A DNA stretch of 64,000 nt from Casp-alpha2 sp036337015 (GCA_036337015.1 JAYZEZ010000007.1:310001-374000), one strand, 5' to 3'. Positions 34,491 through 44,605 are shown, counted from the first letter of the stretch. Notes: a model not told the origin generated them from the letters alone. Numbers and translations: made by a program.

Positions 34491-35348
34491 CTATTTTTTT
34501 CTGTTCTGCTGCAATCGAAAAGGATGTGCTGGGTATGTCCCAAGAATTTTTATCTCGTGGGTTACAAACGCAAGTTCCTCTAGAGCTGACTTTAAACCCC
34601 TCTGCTCAGGATGGCCTTCGGCATCAGCATAGAATTGAGCGGCAACAAAGCTCTCGTCGACATAACTTTCTAGTTTCGTTAAATTTACACCATTAGTGGC
34701 GAAACCACCCAACGACTTATAGAGTGCCGCCGGAACATTACGAACACGAAAAACGAAGCTCGTGATGATATTTTTTGTATCCAAATCGATTTTTAAAGCT
34801 TTAGCTGCCATAATGATAAAGCGTGTGGTATTATGATCAGCATCTTCAATGTTGCCTTTTATACTGATTAATCCTTCAATATCAGCAACTAATTCAGATG
34901 CAATAGCAGCTTGGGTCTTATCTCCAGCCGCTGCTATATCCGATGCAGCACCCGCTGTATCTGCATGCACTATTGGATCCAATTTATGTTTACGTATAAA
35001 CTTACCACATTGGTTTATTGCATGTACGTGGCTGTGCACGTGAGTAATATCTGATAATTTAGTACCAGGGACTGCCAGTAAGTGGTGGTTTACTCGTTGA
35101 AAATGCTCACCGATTATATGTAAGTCTGAGTTCGGCAATAAATGATGAATATCGGCAACTCTCCCTGCAATAGTATTATCAATGGGTATCATAGCAAGCG
35201 CTGCTAAACCGGAACGCACCGCTTCGAAAGCATCAGAGAAGGTCTTGCAGCCTAACGTCTTCATTGCTGGATACGCACTTCTACATGCCATATCCGAATA
35301 GGCTCCTGGAGAACCTTGAAAAGAAATTATCAAATCTTTCTTAGACAT
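34491..35348 (-). CDS. pheA: prephenate dehydratase
   Basis: A 285-residue monofunctional enzyme converting prephenate to phenylpyruvate for phenylalanine. It has SFQGSPGAYSDMACR at the N-terminus, the catalytic T-R-F in NTTRFIIM, and a C-terminal ACT domain starting VFRVRNVPAALYKSLGGFA. The ACT domain has LTKLESY, the effector site for feedback by phenylalanine. There is no chorismate mutase domain. It follows kdsB by 14 bp in the same operon. Confidence 0.96.
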   Translation of the reverse strand: MSKKDLIISFQGSPGAYSDMACRSAYPAMKTLGCKTFSDAFEAVRSGLAALAMIPIDNTIAGRVADIHHLLPNSDLHIIGEHFQRVNHHLLAVPGTKLSDITHVHSHVHAINQCGKFIRKHKLDPIVHADTAGAASDIAAAGDKTQAAIASELVADIEGLISIKGNIEDADHNTTRFIIMAAKALKIDLDTKNIITSFVFRVRNVPAALYKSLGGFATNGVNLTKLESYVDESFVAAQFYADAEGHPEQRGLKSALEELAFVTHEIKILGTYPAHPFRLQQNRKK

Positions 35349-35362
35349 CTACTAAGCTCCTA

Positions 35363-36130
35363 TTAATTTGCGTCTGGAGCTAATAATTCACGAGCACGCT
35401 TCAGATCATCAAGAGTATCGACACCTAAAGGAACAGTGTCAACGAGCTGAACATCAATTCGCATTCCATTTTCAATCGCACGTAATTGCTCCAATTTCTC
35501 TATTTTTTCTAATTTGCTAGGAGAAAGTTGTACAAATTTTTCCAAGGCCTTACGCCTAAAAGCATAAAGACCAATGTGATGAAAAAGGATAACCTGACCA
35601 CTTGGCACCGTAGCACGGCTAAAATAAAGCGCACGTGCAGTTCGAGATCCATTCCTCATAGATAAAACTACTTTTACTACGTTGGGATTACATCGATCAG
35701 CTTCATCAGTAATAGGAGAAGCTAGAGTAGCTATATCAACATTATAATCTTTAAGAGGCTCAAGAGATGCACGTATAGAAGCACTCTCTATCGTTGGAAG
35801 GTCGCCCTGAACATTGATAACACAGTTATATTCCCTAAGAGGATCTGTTAATTCTAGAGCTTCAAAAACTCGATCCGAGCCTGAAGAATGATCAGGATTA
35901 GTGTAGATTGCATTGCCACCAGCATCCTTAATAACATCCATAATTTCACAATCTGCACAAGCGACTACAACAGGTCCAATATCAGCTTCTAAAGCTCGCC
36001 GCCAAACATGGACAATCATTGGCAAACCGTGAATATCAATGACAGGCTTATTTGGCAATCGCGTAGATGCTAATCGTGCCGGAATAACAACGATGGGATT
36101 AGGCTTCACTATTTTTTTAGTTTTACTCAT
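35363..36130 (-). CDS. kdsB: CMP-KDO synthetase
   Basis: A 255-residue cytidylyltransferase activating KDO for lipopolysaccharide core. The N-terminal nucleotide site is VIPARLASTRLPNKP. NVQGDLPTIE holds the metal aspartate, and HHIGLYAFRRKAL and LRAIENGMRIDVQLV are family blocks. I chose the ATG at 36130; one at 36142 would add four residues. Its presence supports a Gram-negative outer membrane with LPS. Divergent from the cytochrome gene. Confidence 0.96.
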   Translation of the reverse strand: MSKTKKIVKPNPIVVIPARLASTRLPNKPVIDIHGLPMIVHVWRRALEADIGPVVVACADCEIMDVIKDAGGNAIYTNPDHSSGSDRVFEALELTDPLREYNCVINVQGDLPTIESASIRASLEPLKDYNVDIATLASPITDEADRCNPNVVKVVLSMRNGSRTARALYFSRATVPSGQVILFHHIGLYAFRRKALEKFVQLSPSKLEKIEKLEQLRAIENGMRIDVQLVDTVPLGVDTLDDLKRARELLAPDAN

Positions 36131-36246
36131 GATATATAACATAACCTTCTAAATAATAATGGAAAACTTCTTTGAGCTTTGAATCAAGGGGTGTATTAAG
36201 GCTACATTTTAATTTTGCATCTTCCTGTTTTTAAATTTAAGACTTC

Positions 36247-36831
36247 ATGGCGGTTTTAATGCAAATATCGATGCTTAAAAAGCTTAGCTTATGTGCCTTC
36301 GCATCCATTCTAGTATTTTGGGCAATCAGCAAGTTTGGAGACTATTTATTTAGCTCCAATTCTCTAGAAAAAGGTGTATTACCTAACAGTGAATCAAATG
36401 ATTCTAATTCTATAGGAAAACGTAGGATAGAGACCAAAAAATCAAACGTCATACAAGATAAAAAAGGGAGAAATGTGTCCGGAGCAATAGCTTTGTTAAA
36501 TACTGCAAATGAAAAAACTGGAAAGATGATTTTTAAAAAGTGCAAATCTTGCCATACTACACAAAAAGGTGGCAAAAATAAATTAGGTCCAAATCTTTGG
36601 GACATTGTTGGACGAACAAAGGCCCTCGACACTAATTATAGATTTTCAAAAGCTTTCAGAAAGCTTGAAGGAAAATGGGATTACCAAGACCTTGATAAGT
36701 TTATAACCAAGCCTAAGGAATTTATTAAGAATACAAAAATGAGTTTTGCAGGCATTAAAAACAAACAAGATCGCGCCGATCTTATTCTTTACCTCAGGTC
36801 CTTAAGTAACAACCCTAAACCACTGCCATGA
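36247..36831 (+). CDS. membrane-anchored cytochrome c (c2/CycM-like)
   Basis: A 194-residue class I c-type cytochrome. A single N-terminal hydrophobic helix (about 10-30 from the ATG at 36247; an ATG at 36271 is a possible later start) serves as anchor. A charged Ser/Lys/Asn linker leads to the heme domain: the CKSCHT heme site, GPNLWDIVGR and the axial methionine in NTKMSFAGI. It probably carries electrons in the periplasm between the bc1 complex and a terminal oxidase, like CycM. It overlaps hisN by 4 bp. Confidence 0.9.
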   Translation: MAVLMQISMLKKLSLCAFASILVFWAISKFGDYLFSSNSLEKGVLPNSESNDSNSIGKRRIETKKSNVIQDKKGRNVSGAIALLNTANEKTGKMIFKKCKSCHTTQKGGKNKLGPNLWDIVGRTKALDTNYRFSKAFRKLEGKWDYQDLDKFITKPKEFIKNTKMSFAGIKNKQDRADLILYLRSLSNNPKPLP

Positions 36832-37610
36832 TAGATAAAGACTTTATCAAACTCGCTGGATCACTAGCCGACACTGCTTCAAACGTAGTAATGAAATATT
36901 TTCGAGGATCTTTCAGAGTCGATTCTAAGTCCGATAACAGTCCCGTCACCATTGCAGATAAAGAAGCAGAAGTCGCTATGCGTTCTTTAATTGAAAGTTT
37001 GCAACCTCAGCACGGCATTATTGGAGAGGAGTTCGAAAGCAAAAACCCAAAAGCTGAGTATGTCTGGGTACTTGACCCCATTGACGGAACCCAATCATTT
37101 GTAACGGGCAAACCAGTTTTTGGAACCCTTATAGCACTTTTACACAACCAAATTCCGGTCCTAGGTCTTATAAATATTCCTGCCCTAAATGAGCGCTGGG
37201 TTGGAGCTCAGGGTCAACCAACGACATTTAACGGAGAAGGGGTTAATGTTCGTAATTGTGAAGACATATCAAATGCGTGGTTATATGCTACCTCACCTCA
37301 AATGTTTAAAAATAGCGAATTTCCTGCATTCGAAAATTTACGAAAAGCCTCATGGCGATCGGTATATGGAGCCGAGTGTATGGCCTATGGATTGCTCGCT
37401 AACGGTTGGGTGGATATTGTATGTGAAGGAACTATGGAATTACATGATTATGCTCCTATGGTACCAATTATTGAAGGCGCCGGCGGTATAATTTCTGATT
37501 GGTCTGGAAGACCCTTAGGAGTTGATAGCGACGGAACGGTTTTAGCCGCAGGTAATAAGAAAATTCATGAAAATGCGCTGAAAATTTTAGCACATCAAGC
37601 GAAATCTTGA
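36828..37610 (+). CDS. hisN: histidinol-phosphatase, inositol monophosphatase type
   Basis: A 260-residue Mg-dependent phosphatase. It has metal-site GEEF (residues near 65), DPIDGTQSFVTGKPVFGTLIAL and the late WDIV-type motif in GWVDIVCEGTMELHDYAP. The FVTGKP stretch distinguishes HisN from SuhB-type inositol monophosphatases. It would remove phosphate from histidinol phosphate in histidine synthesis. Its ATG overlaps the cytochrome stop. Confidence 0.9.
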   Translation: MIDKDFIKLAGSLADTASNVVMKYFRGSFRVDSKSDNSPVTIADKEAEVAMRSLIESLQPQHGIIGEEFESKNPKAEYVWVLDPIDGTQSFVTGKPVFGTLIALLHNQIPVLGLINIPALNERWVGAQGQPTTFNGEGVNVRNCEDISNAWLYATSPQMFKNSEFPAFENLRKASWRSVYGAECMAYGLLANGWVDIVCEGTMELHDYAPMVPIIEGAGGIISDWSGRPLGVDSDGTVLAAGNKKIHENALKILAHQAKS

Positions 37611-37732
37611 CCGCAAAAACACCATTTTATAACTCCTTTCCACTCAGTTTTTTACTAATTTGTATATTTTCATTAACGTTTGGTATTGTTTTGCTATTCT
37701 CAACTAATAAACAAGTAGTCCAGGGGTTAGTT

Positions 37733-39562
37733 ATGCGACTTTTTATAGCGATTTTGTTTTTTATCAATCTTAGTTTTGCATCTAACGATGCTTATTCTAA
37801 TCAAAAATCCCACGGCCTAGCTATGCACGGAGACTTAAAGTACCCAATCAATTTTAAACATCTAGAATACGTTAATCCCAATGCGCCAAAAGGTGGGACG
37901 GTTCGCCTTAATGCTATTGGTACATTTGACAGCTTTAATAATTTTATCGTCAAGGGCAACCCAGCTGCCGGACTAGGTTTTATCTACGACACTTTAATGT
38001 ACAGCACTGCCGATGAGGCCTTCAGCCAATACGGACAACTTGCCAAAACTATTGAAATTCCTAAAGACCGATCATGGGTAGCTTTTACATTGCGTGATGA
38101 AGCACGTTGGCATGATGGAAAACCAGTGACGGTAGAAGATGTGATTTTTAGTTACGAGATTCTTGTTAAGAAAGGTACGCCGTTTTACCGGTTTTATTAC
38201 GGCAATGTAGAAAATGTAGTAAAAACTGGGGCCAATACTGTACAATTTAATTTCAAACCTGGCGAGAATCGAGAACTGCCTTTAATTCTTGGCCAATTAA
38301 CTATTTTACCAAAACACTACTGGAAAGATCGTGACTTTTCATTATCCACGCTAGAACCTCCCCTAGGCAGCGGACCCTATAAAATTAAAAACTTTGAAGC
38401 AGGTCGCTCAATCTCTTATGAGCGAGTGAAAGACTGGTGGGGAGAAAAACTACCAATTCATCGCGGGCATTATAATTTTGATACTATCCGTTACGAATAT
38501 TATCGAGATTCAACAATTTCACTACAAGCTTTTAAAAAGGGTGAGTATGATTATAGAGCTGAAAATTCGTCAAAAAATTGGGCAACAGCATATCAATTCA
38601 AAGATGTCAAACTCGGTCTAGTTCGCAAAGAGGAAATAACTCATAATCGGTCTACAGGCATGCAAGCTTTCATTTTCAATACAAGACGTGAAAAATTTAA
38701 AGATCGCAGAGTACGTGAGGCATTAGCCTATGGGTTTGACTTTGAGTGGTCTAATAAAAATCTTTTTTACGGACAGTACTCTAGGACACGAAGTTATTTT
38801 GATAATTCAGAGTTAGCTGCAACAGGAGTTCCTAATGATGATGAGTTAGGACTATTGCAACCGTATCGTAACCAGCTTCCAATTGAAGTCTTTACTAAAG
38901 AATTCAATCCACCTAAATCAGATGGCTCAGGCAACTTACGACGCAACCTTCGAACAGCAGGAAGCCTGCTTAGTCGAGCAGGGTGGATTATAAAAAATCA
39001 GAAACGTGTGCACATCGAAACTGGAAAACAATTAGAATTTGAAGTTTTGCTTGTCAGCCCTCTGTTCGAACGCATCGTCTTACCATTTGCAAAAAATTTA
39101 GAAAAACTAGGCATCAAGCTAAATGTTCGTACTATCGACCCTTCTCAATACCGTCGGAGACTGGATACTTTTGATTTTGATATGATAGTCGATGGTGTTG
39201 GACAATCCTTATCTCCAGGAAATGAACAGCGATCCTATTGGGGATCAAAAGCAGCCGGCATAGAAGGTGGTCGTAATAGAATCGGAATAAAGAACAAAGT
39301 TGTAGATACACTTATTGAACAAATAATCGCAGCTCCGAATCGAAAATCACTAGTTATTAGTGTGCGAGCTTTAGACAGAGTTCTACAGTGGGGTCATTGG
39401 GTCATACCCCATTGGCATATTAAATATGATCGTATTGCCTTTTGGAATAAATTTGGTCGACCTAAGGTTACACCAATTCAAGGCAATCAGTTTCTCACAT
39501 GGTGGATTGATACAAATAAAGAAAGTGCCTTAAAAAATAAATTAGTTTCGGCTAAAGATTAA
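37733..39562 (+). CDS. yejA: YejA-type peptide-binding protein
   Basis: A 609-residue periplasmic solute-binding protein. I chose the ATG at 37733 (AGGGG 7 nt upstream), which gives a clean signal peptide ending near FASNDAYS. A longer frame from TTG at 37607 overlaps hisN and adds an unlikely second hydrophobic stretch. Typical features of the oligopeptide-binding cluster are YVNPNAPKGGTVRLNAIG, ARWHDGKPVTVEDVIFSYE, and GSGPYKIKNFEAGRSISYER. In E. coli YejA delivers microcin C-like peptides. First gene of yejABEF, 1 bp before yejB. Confidence 0.93.
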   Translation: MRLFIAILFFINLSFASNDAYSNQKSHGLAMHGDLKYPINFKHLEYVNPNAPKGGTVRLNAIGTFDSFNNFIVKGNPAAGLGFIYDTLMYSTADEAFSQYGQLAKTIEIPKDRSWVAFTLRDEARWHDGKPVTVEDVIFSYEILVKKGTPFYRFYYGNVENVVKTGANTVQFNFKPGENRELPLILGQLTILPKHYWKDRDFSLSTLEPPLGSGPYKIKNFEAGRSISYERVKDWWGEKLPIHRGHYNFDTIRYEYYRDSTISLQAFKKGEYDYRAENSSKNWATAYQFKDVKLGLVRKEEITHNRSTGMQAFIFNTRREKFKDRRVREALAYGFDFEWSNKNLFYGQYSRTRSYFDNSELAATGVPNDDELGLLQPYRNQLPIEVFTKEFNPPKSDGSGNLRRNLRTAGSLLSRAGWIIKNQKRVHIETGKQLEFEVLLVSPLFERIVLPFAKNLEKLGIKLNVRTIDPSQYRRRLDTFDFDMIVDGVGQSLSPGNEQRSYWGSKAAGIEGGRNRIGIKNKVVDTLIEQIIAAPNRKSLVISVRALDRVLQWGHWVIPHWHIKYDRIAFWNKFGRPKVTPIQGNQFLTWWIDTNKESALKNKLVSAKD

Positions 39563-39563
39563 C

Positions 39564-40676
39564 ATGTACGCTTATTTGATACGTCGCATATTGCTGATTT
39601 TTCCTACTTTACTAGGAATCATGATTATCAATTTTGCTGCTGTTCAAATTTTGCCTGGTGGGCCTGTTGAACAAGCAATCGCTCAGCTAACTGGAGAAGC
39701 AATTGATGTCACAGCAAGAGTAGGCGGTGAAGCTGGATCTGAAATTAACGCAGGTCGTAGAACCGAGACCACAAACAACCAAACGTCTACCAGTAATCGA
39801 TATCGAGGAGCTCAAGGACTTCCACCAGAGCTGATTAAAGATATTGAAAAACAGTTTGGCTTAGACAAGCCTGCATTTGAACGTTTTTTATTGATGATTA
39901 AGAATTATATTAGATTTGATTTTGGAAATAGTTTTTTTCAAGATCGATCTGTTGTGCAGCTGGTCATAGACAAGCTTCCAGTCTCCATCTCCCTTGGTCT
40001 CTGGACAACTCTTATGGTCTATTTAATTTCTATTCCATTAGGAATTCATAAGGCCGTACGTGATGGTAGTAAGTTTGATATATGGACCTCTGGCATTGTA
40101 ATCTTCGGCAACGCCGTTCCAAGTTTTCTGTTTGCAATACTACTAATTGTGCTTTTTGCAGGGCCTAGTTATTTCGATTGGTTTCCACTTCGTGGGCTTA
40201 CATCCACCAATTTCGAGAACTTGTCTCTATGGGGAAAAGTAGTCGATTATTTTTGGCATCTTACATTACCATTACTTTCCATGGTTATCGGAGGTTTTGC
40301 TGGCCTAACTATGTTAACAAAAAATTCATTTATTGAAGAAATTAACAAACAATACGTCGTTACAGCTCGCTCTAAAGGTTTAAATGAACACAGAGTATTA
40401 TATGGACACATTTTTCGTAATGCTATGCTAATTATTATAGCAGGCTTTCCAGCGGCTTTTATTGGAATTCTTTTCACTGGAGTTATGCTGACAGAAATCA
40501 TTTTTTCACTCGATGGTCTAGGACTTCTAGGCTTTGAAGCTGCTTTAAAACGTGACTATCCTGTCATGTTTGGAACCCTTTATTTTTTTACTTTATTAGG
40601 CCTATTAATGGGCATTCTAGGTGACATCATGTATCACGTAGTCGATCCTAGAATTGATTTTGAGTCACAGGACTAA
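39564..40676 (+). CDS. yejB: YejB-type peptide ABC permease
   Basis: A 370-residue inner membrane permease of the DppB type with six predicted helices. The long extracytoplasmic insert between the first helix and the core (about 45-110, Gly/Glu/Arg/Asn-rich) is characteristic of YejB. The EAA-like loop is KQYVVTARSKGLNEHRVLYGHIFRN (cited in part: TARSKGLNEHRV). It pairs with YejE and the YejF ATPase. Confidence 0.94.
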   Translation: MYAYLIRRILLIFPTLLGIMIINFAAVQILPGGPVEQAIAQLTGEAIDVTARVGGEAGSEINAGRRTETTNNQTSTSNRYRGAQGLPPELIKDIEKQFGLDKPAFERFLLMIKNYIRFDFGNSFFQDRSVVQLVIDKLPVSISLGLWTTLMVYLISIPLGIHKAVRDGSKFDIWTSGIVIFGNAVPSFLFAILLIVLFAGPSYFDWFPLRGLTSTNFENLSLWGKVVDYFWHLTLPLLSMVIGGFAGLTMLTKNSFIEEINKQYVVTARSKGLNEHRVLYGHIFRNAMLIIIAGFPAAFIGILFTGVMLTEIIFSLDGLGLLGFEAALKRDYPVMFGTLYFFTLLGLLMGILGDIMYHVVDPRIDFESQD

Positions 40677-40681
40677 GAATT

Positions 40682-41737
40682 GTGAAAACGCAACCAGAAC
40701 GCCTACAGTTCTTCCGTCTTACACCCTTAACAAAAAGACGAATTGCAAATTTCCGTCAAAATCGACGTGGATATTGGTCAATGTGGATATTTGGGGCTCT
40801 GTTCTTTGTTACACTTTTTGCTGAGATCATCGCCAATGACAAACCACTATTGCTTTCCTATGAAGGAACTCTTTACAGCCCAGTCTTAGTTAAGTATCCA
40901 GAAACAACATTTGGAGGCGAATTTTTAACCGAGGCGGATTACCGCGATCCATATGTTTCTGATTTAATTAATACCAAAGGATGGATGATATGGCCCCCTA
41001 TTCGCTATTCATATGATACTATAAACTACGACCTTAAGGTTCCAGCCCCTGCACCACCTAGCACAAATAATTGGCTTGGCACTGACGATCAAGGCCGCGA
41101 TGTAGTAGCAAGGTTGATATATGGGTTTCGAATTTCTGTTCTTTTTGGTCTCACACTAACCCTATTTAGCGCAATTGTAGGGGTTTCTATTGGCGCTTTT
41201 CAGGGATTCTATGGTGGCCTAACTGACCTATTAGGGCAACGATTTATAGAAATTTGGGCGGGTATGCCGATGCTCTATCTCCTAATAATTATGGCTAGTG
41301 TTATTACACCCAATTTCTGGTGGTTACTGGGATTAATGCTATTATTTAGCTGGATGGGATTTGTCGGCGTTGTACGTGCAGAGTTTCTTAAGGCCCGCAA
41401 ATTAGACTTCGTTTTAGCGGCACATGCCCTTGGTGTAAGTGATTTAAAGATAATTTATAAGCACGTTTTACCTAATGCTATCGTAGCCACCTTAACTTTT
41501 ATACCATTCACTTTAGCAGGTGCTATCACAACATTAACAGGTTTAGACTTTCTTGGTTTCGGACTTCCTGCGGGCTCGCCTAGCCTTGGGGAACTTTTAA
41601 ACCAAGGAAAAGCAAACCTACAAGCACCTTGGCTTGGCCTAAGTGGATTTTTTGTTATTGCTATCATGCTTTCCCTTTTAGTTTTTATTGGAGAAGCCAT
41701 TCGTGACGCTTTCGATCCCAGAAAGACTTTGCAATGA
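40682..41737 (+). CDS. yejE: YejE-type peptide ABC permease
   Basis: A 351-residue DppC-type permease, starting with GTG 5 nt after yejB. It has an N-terminal helix at about 32-50. A periplasmic section contains PAPPSTNNWLGTDDQGRDV, which is the usual pre-permease signature. Five more helices and the EAA loop AHALGVSDLKIIYKHVLPNA follow. Its end overlaps the yejF start by 4 bp. Confidence 0.95.
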   Translation: MKTQPERLQFFRLTPLTKRRIANFRQNRRGYWSMWIFGALFFVTLFAEIIANDKPLLLSYEGTLYSPVLVKYPETTFGGEFLTEADYRDPYVSDLINTKGWMIWPPIRYSYDTINYDLKVPAPAPPSTNNWLGTDDQGRDVVARLIYGFRISVLFGLTLTLFSAIVGVSIGAFQGFYGGLTDLLGQRFIEIWAGMPMLYLLIIMASVITPNFWWLLGLMLLFSWMGFVGVVRAEFLKARKLDFVLAAHALGVSDLKIIYKHVLPNAIVATLTFIPFTLAGAITTLTGLDFLGFGLPAGSPSLGELLNQGKANLQAPWLGLSGFFVIAIMLSLLVFIGEAIRDAFDPRKTLQ

Positions 41738-43359
41738 CAGCGCTGATAAAAATTTCAAATCTGCATACATCCTTCGGCAAGGGCAAGTCAGAAGTAAATG
41801 CAGTTCGAGGAATTTCATTTAGTATAAACAAGGGCGAAACTCATGCGCTAGTAGGCGAATCAGGATCCGGCAAATCAGTAACGGCATTATCCATTCTGCA
41901 ACTGCTTCCTTATCCACTAGCACATCATCCAAGTGGCAGTATTAAATTTGACGGCAAAGAATTAATAGGGCTACAAACAAAAAAAATTAGGGAAATTCGT
42001 GGCAACCGCATTGCAATGATTTTTCAAGAACCACTAACATCACTTAATCCTTTACATTCTATAGAAAAACAAATTTCAGAAGTGCTTTACCTTCACAAGT
42101 CTTTATCTCCTAAGCAAGTTAGAATTCGTGTGCTGGAGTTGCTTGATTTAGTCGGATTAAAGGAAGCAAATTCTCGTCTGTCGGCACTTCCGCACGAATT
42201 TTCCGGTGGCCAACAACAACGCATTATGATTGCTATGGCATTAGCAAATGACCCAGATTTATTAATTGCAGATGAACCGACCACTGCACTTGACGTTACA
42301 ATCCAAGCACAAATTTTAGAGCTATTAAAACAATTACAGAAAAAGCTCAATATGGCTTTGCTTTTGATAACCCATGATTTAGGCGTTGTTCGGCATATGG
42401 CTAATAAGGTTTCTGTTATGAACGATGGAAAAATCGTTGAACAGGGTAGATTAAGTAAAGTATTTAGAGAACCAAAGCATGAATACACCCGACATCTTCT
42501 TGCTGCAGATTTTAAAGAATTATTAGATGTTCCTCTTAATACAACGCCAACTGTTATGGCAGGTTTTAATATAAAGGTCTGGTTTCCGGTAAAAAAAGGT
42601 ATAGTGAGGCGAACGACTGGGCACATCAAAGCAGTTGATGGTATTACAATTGATGTACGCCAAGGACATACAATTGGGATTGTCGGAGAAAGTGGATCTG
42701 GAAAGAGCACCCTTGGCAAAGCCTTGCTTAGGTTAGAAAAAAGCAAAGGGAAGATCCTATTCGAAGGCAATAACATCCAAACCTTTCGTGGTAAAACTTT
42801 AAAGCCACTTCGCAAACAAATGCAAATCGTTTTTCAAGATCCATACAGCTCCTTAAGTCCACGTCTTTCCATACGTCAAATAATCGAAGAAGGACTTTTA
42901 GTACATAAGATTGCCGCTAACGAGCACGAGCGCCGCCAACTTATAATCGAGACATTGAATAAAGTTGGACTTGAATCAGAAATGCTAAATCGATACCCAC
43001 ACGAGTTTTCTGGCGGGCAGCGACAGCGTATTGCTATAGCCAGAGCTTTAATTCTTAAGCCAAAGTTTTTAGTATTAGACGAACCAACCAGCGCTTTGGA
43101 CATGTCGGTGCAAGCACAAATTATTGACTTGTTACGCAAATTACAAAGAGACTACAATTTGGCTTATTTATTTATAAGCCACGATCTAAGAGTTATTAAA
43201 GCCATGGCCCATGAAATTTTAGTAATGCAAAAAGGTAGCGTTATTGAACAAGGTCCGGCGAAAAAAATTCTAAATGATCCAGAAACCACCTATACAAAAA
43301 CTTTGATGTCAGCTGCATTCGATCTCAAAGTAGAAAATTCTGAGGCAATCAAATCTTAG
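41734..43359 (+). CDS. yejF: YejF-type dual ABC ATPase
   Basis: A 541-residue protein with two complete ATP-binding cassettes. The first has GESGSGKSVTALS, FSGGQQQRIMIA and LLIADEPTTALDVT. The second has GESGSGKSTLGKA, FSGGQRQRIAIA and LVLDEPTSALDMS. This fused arrangement is typical of YejF and energises the YejBE channel. It follows yejE with a 4-bp overlap and ends 12 bp before the GhrA-type gene. Confidence 0.96.
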   Translation: MTALIKISNLHTSFGKGKSEVNAVRGISFSINKGETHALVGESGSGKSVTALSILQLLPYPLAHHPSGSIKFDGKELIGLQTKKIREIRGNRIAMIFQEPLTSLNPLHSIEKQISEVLYLHKSLSPKQVRIRVLELLDLVGLKEANSRLSALPHEFSGGQQQRIMIAMALANDPDLLIADEPTTALDVTIQAQILELLKQLQKKLNMALLLITHDLGVVRHMANKVSVMNDGKIVEQGRLSKVFREPKHEYTRHLLAADFKELLDVPLNTTPTVMAGFNIKVWFPVKKGIVRRTTGHIKAVDGITIDVRQGHTIGIVGESGSGKSTLGKALLRLEKSKGKILFEGNNIQTFRGKTLKPLRKQMQIVFQDPYSSLSPRLSIRQIIEEGLLVHKIAANEHERRQLIIETLNKVGLESEMLNRYPHEFSGGQRQRIAIARALILKPKFLVLDEPTSALDMSVQAQIIDLLRKLQRDYNLAYLFISHDLRVIKAMAHEILVMQKGSVIEQGPAKKILNDPETTYTKTLMSAAFDLKVENSEAIKS

Positions 43360-43371
43360 ATAAGAGATACA

Positions 43372-44310
43372 ATGGCCCTACTCTTTTCTTCAATTAACGA
43401 TGATGCCGACCGTTGGCGTAATGTTTTCAAAAGAGAACTACCCGATCTAGAATTCCGTGTTTTATCACCAGAAGGCACTGATATAGGGAATCCAGCAGAT
43501 ATCGCTTATGTATTAACGTGGCAGCCAAAAATCGGTGCCTTCAAAAATCTGTCTAATCTAGAATATATATTTTCTCTTGGAGCCGGTGTAGATCATTTAA
43601 TGAACAAGAAACTCCCAAAAAAAATACCTATAGTTCGGTTAATGGATCCTGAACTAACTCGAGGCATGAGCGAATATATTTTATATTGGGTGCTCCACCA
43701 CCATAGACGTATGGGTGATTACGAATACAGTTCAAGACAGGTAAAATGGAAACAATTTCCTCAAGCCAATACTACCAAACGAAGTATCGGAATTATGGGA
43801 TTGGGAGTCCTTGGAGTGGACGCGGCTCAAAAATTGGTATCACTCGGATTTAAAGTCTCAGGTTGGTCTCGTAATCAAAAAACAATATCCGGTATATCTA
43901 CGTTTAATGGTAAGAACGGTTTACCAGAATTTCTGGGCCATACTGAAATGCTTATTTGTTTGCTACCACTCACTCCAAAAACAAAAGGGATTATAAACTC
44001 AGAAACGATCAGAATGCTTCCAAGAAACTCTATCATAATAAATGTAGCACGTGGTGGCCATATAATAGATGACGACTTGCTTCAAGCACTTGATAATGGT
44101 CACATATCAAGTGCTGTACTTGATGTATTTCATCATGAACCTCTGCCACACGATCACCCCTTCTGGAAACATCCCAAAATCAGTATTACCCCGCATATTG
44201 CTAGCCTGACTATACCCGAGACTGCTGCTCTAGTAGTTGTGGAAAATATTCGTAGAATTCGTAAGGGCCAATTACCACGACCAATCGTGGATCCTAAACT
44301 AGGATATTAA
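43372..44310 (+). CDS. ghrA: glyoxylate/hydroxypyruvate reductase A type
   Basis: A 312-residue D-2-hydroxyacid dehydrogenase. The Rossmann loop is GIMGLGVLGVDAAQKL. Catalytic Arg is in INVARGGHIID, Glu in DVFHHEPLP, and His in ITPHIAS. The short N-terminal domain and the HHHRRMGDYE segment fit the GhrA group, which reduces glyoxylate and hydroxypyruvate with NADPH. It directly follows yejF and is probably in the same transcript, though no functional link to peptide uptake is obvious. Confidence 0.88.
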   Translation: MALLFSSINDDADRWRNVFKRELPDLEFRVLSPEGTDIGNPADIAYVLTWQPKIGAFKNLSNLEYIFSLGAGVDHLMNKKLPKKIPIVRLMDPELTRGMSEYILYWVLHHHRRMGDYEYSSRQVKWKQFPQANTTKRSIGIMGLGVLGVDAAQKLVSLGFKVSGWSRNQKTISGISTFNGKNGLPEFLGHTEMLICLLPLTPKTKGIINSETIRMLPRNSIIINVARGGHIIDDDLLQALDNGHISSAVLDVFHHEPLPHDHPFWKHPKISITPHIASLTIPETAALVVVENIRRIRKGQLPRPIVDPKLGY

Positions 44311-44313
44311 AAT

Positions 44314-44547
44314 ATGGGTCAAATTAATAAAGTGCTCAAGTCTATAAATGCACCTGGTTATAGTCGCTGTGTTGACATTTTCATCCGCCCTGACGGAACT
44401 TTTGGTTTTGAGGAGTTCCGCCGAGATGTAGAAGATCCCTCGGGGTGGTTCCCTATTGGTGGTCACAAAGCCAGAGTATTTGATACAGAAAAAAATGCCT
44501 TTAAAAAAGCCAAGGAGCTTTTTCCTTGGATTGCAGAAAAAATCTAA
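44314..44547 (+). CDS. small hypothetical protein, 77 aa
   Basis: A 77-residue soluble protein starting 3 nt after the GhrA-type gene. It is rich in Phe, Lys and Asp; the centre FRRDVEDPSGWFP and the end AKELFPWIAEKI look conserved in style. I do not recognise it. Its tight coupling suggests a link with the reductase or the Yej transporter. Confidence 0.7.
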   Translation: MGQINKVLKSINAPGYSRCVDIFIRPDGTFGFEEFRRDVEDPSGWFPIGGHKARVFDTEKNAFKKAKELFPWIAEKI

Positions 44548-44605
44548 TGTTTTGAAATTATTTGAATCAAATTTTAAGAAGGACCATATAAATCAAACAT
44601 AATTT

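Noticed and set aside
37607..37732. Longer start for yejA from TTG at 37607
   Set aside because: It overlaps hisN and adds a second hydrophobic segment. The ATG at 37733 has a ribosome-binding site and a clean signal peptide.
42093..42815. Open frame of 240 codons antisense to yejF
   Set aside because: A Ser/Cys-rich shadow of the ATPase gene with no start signal.
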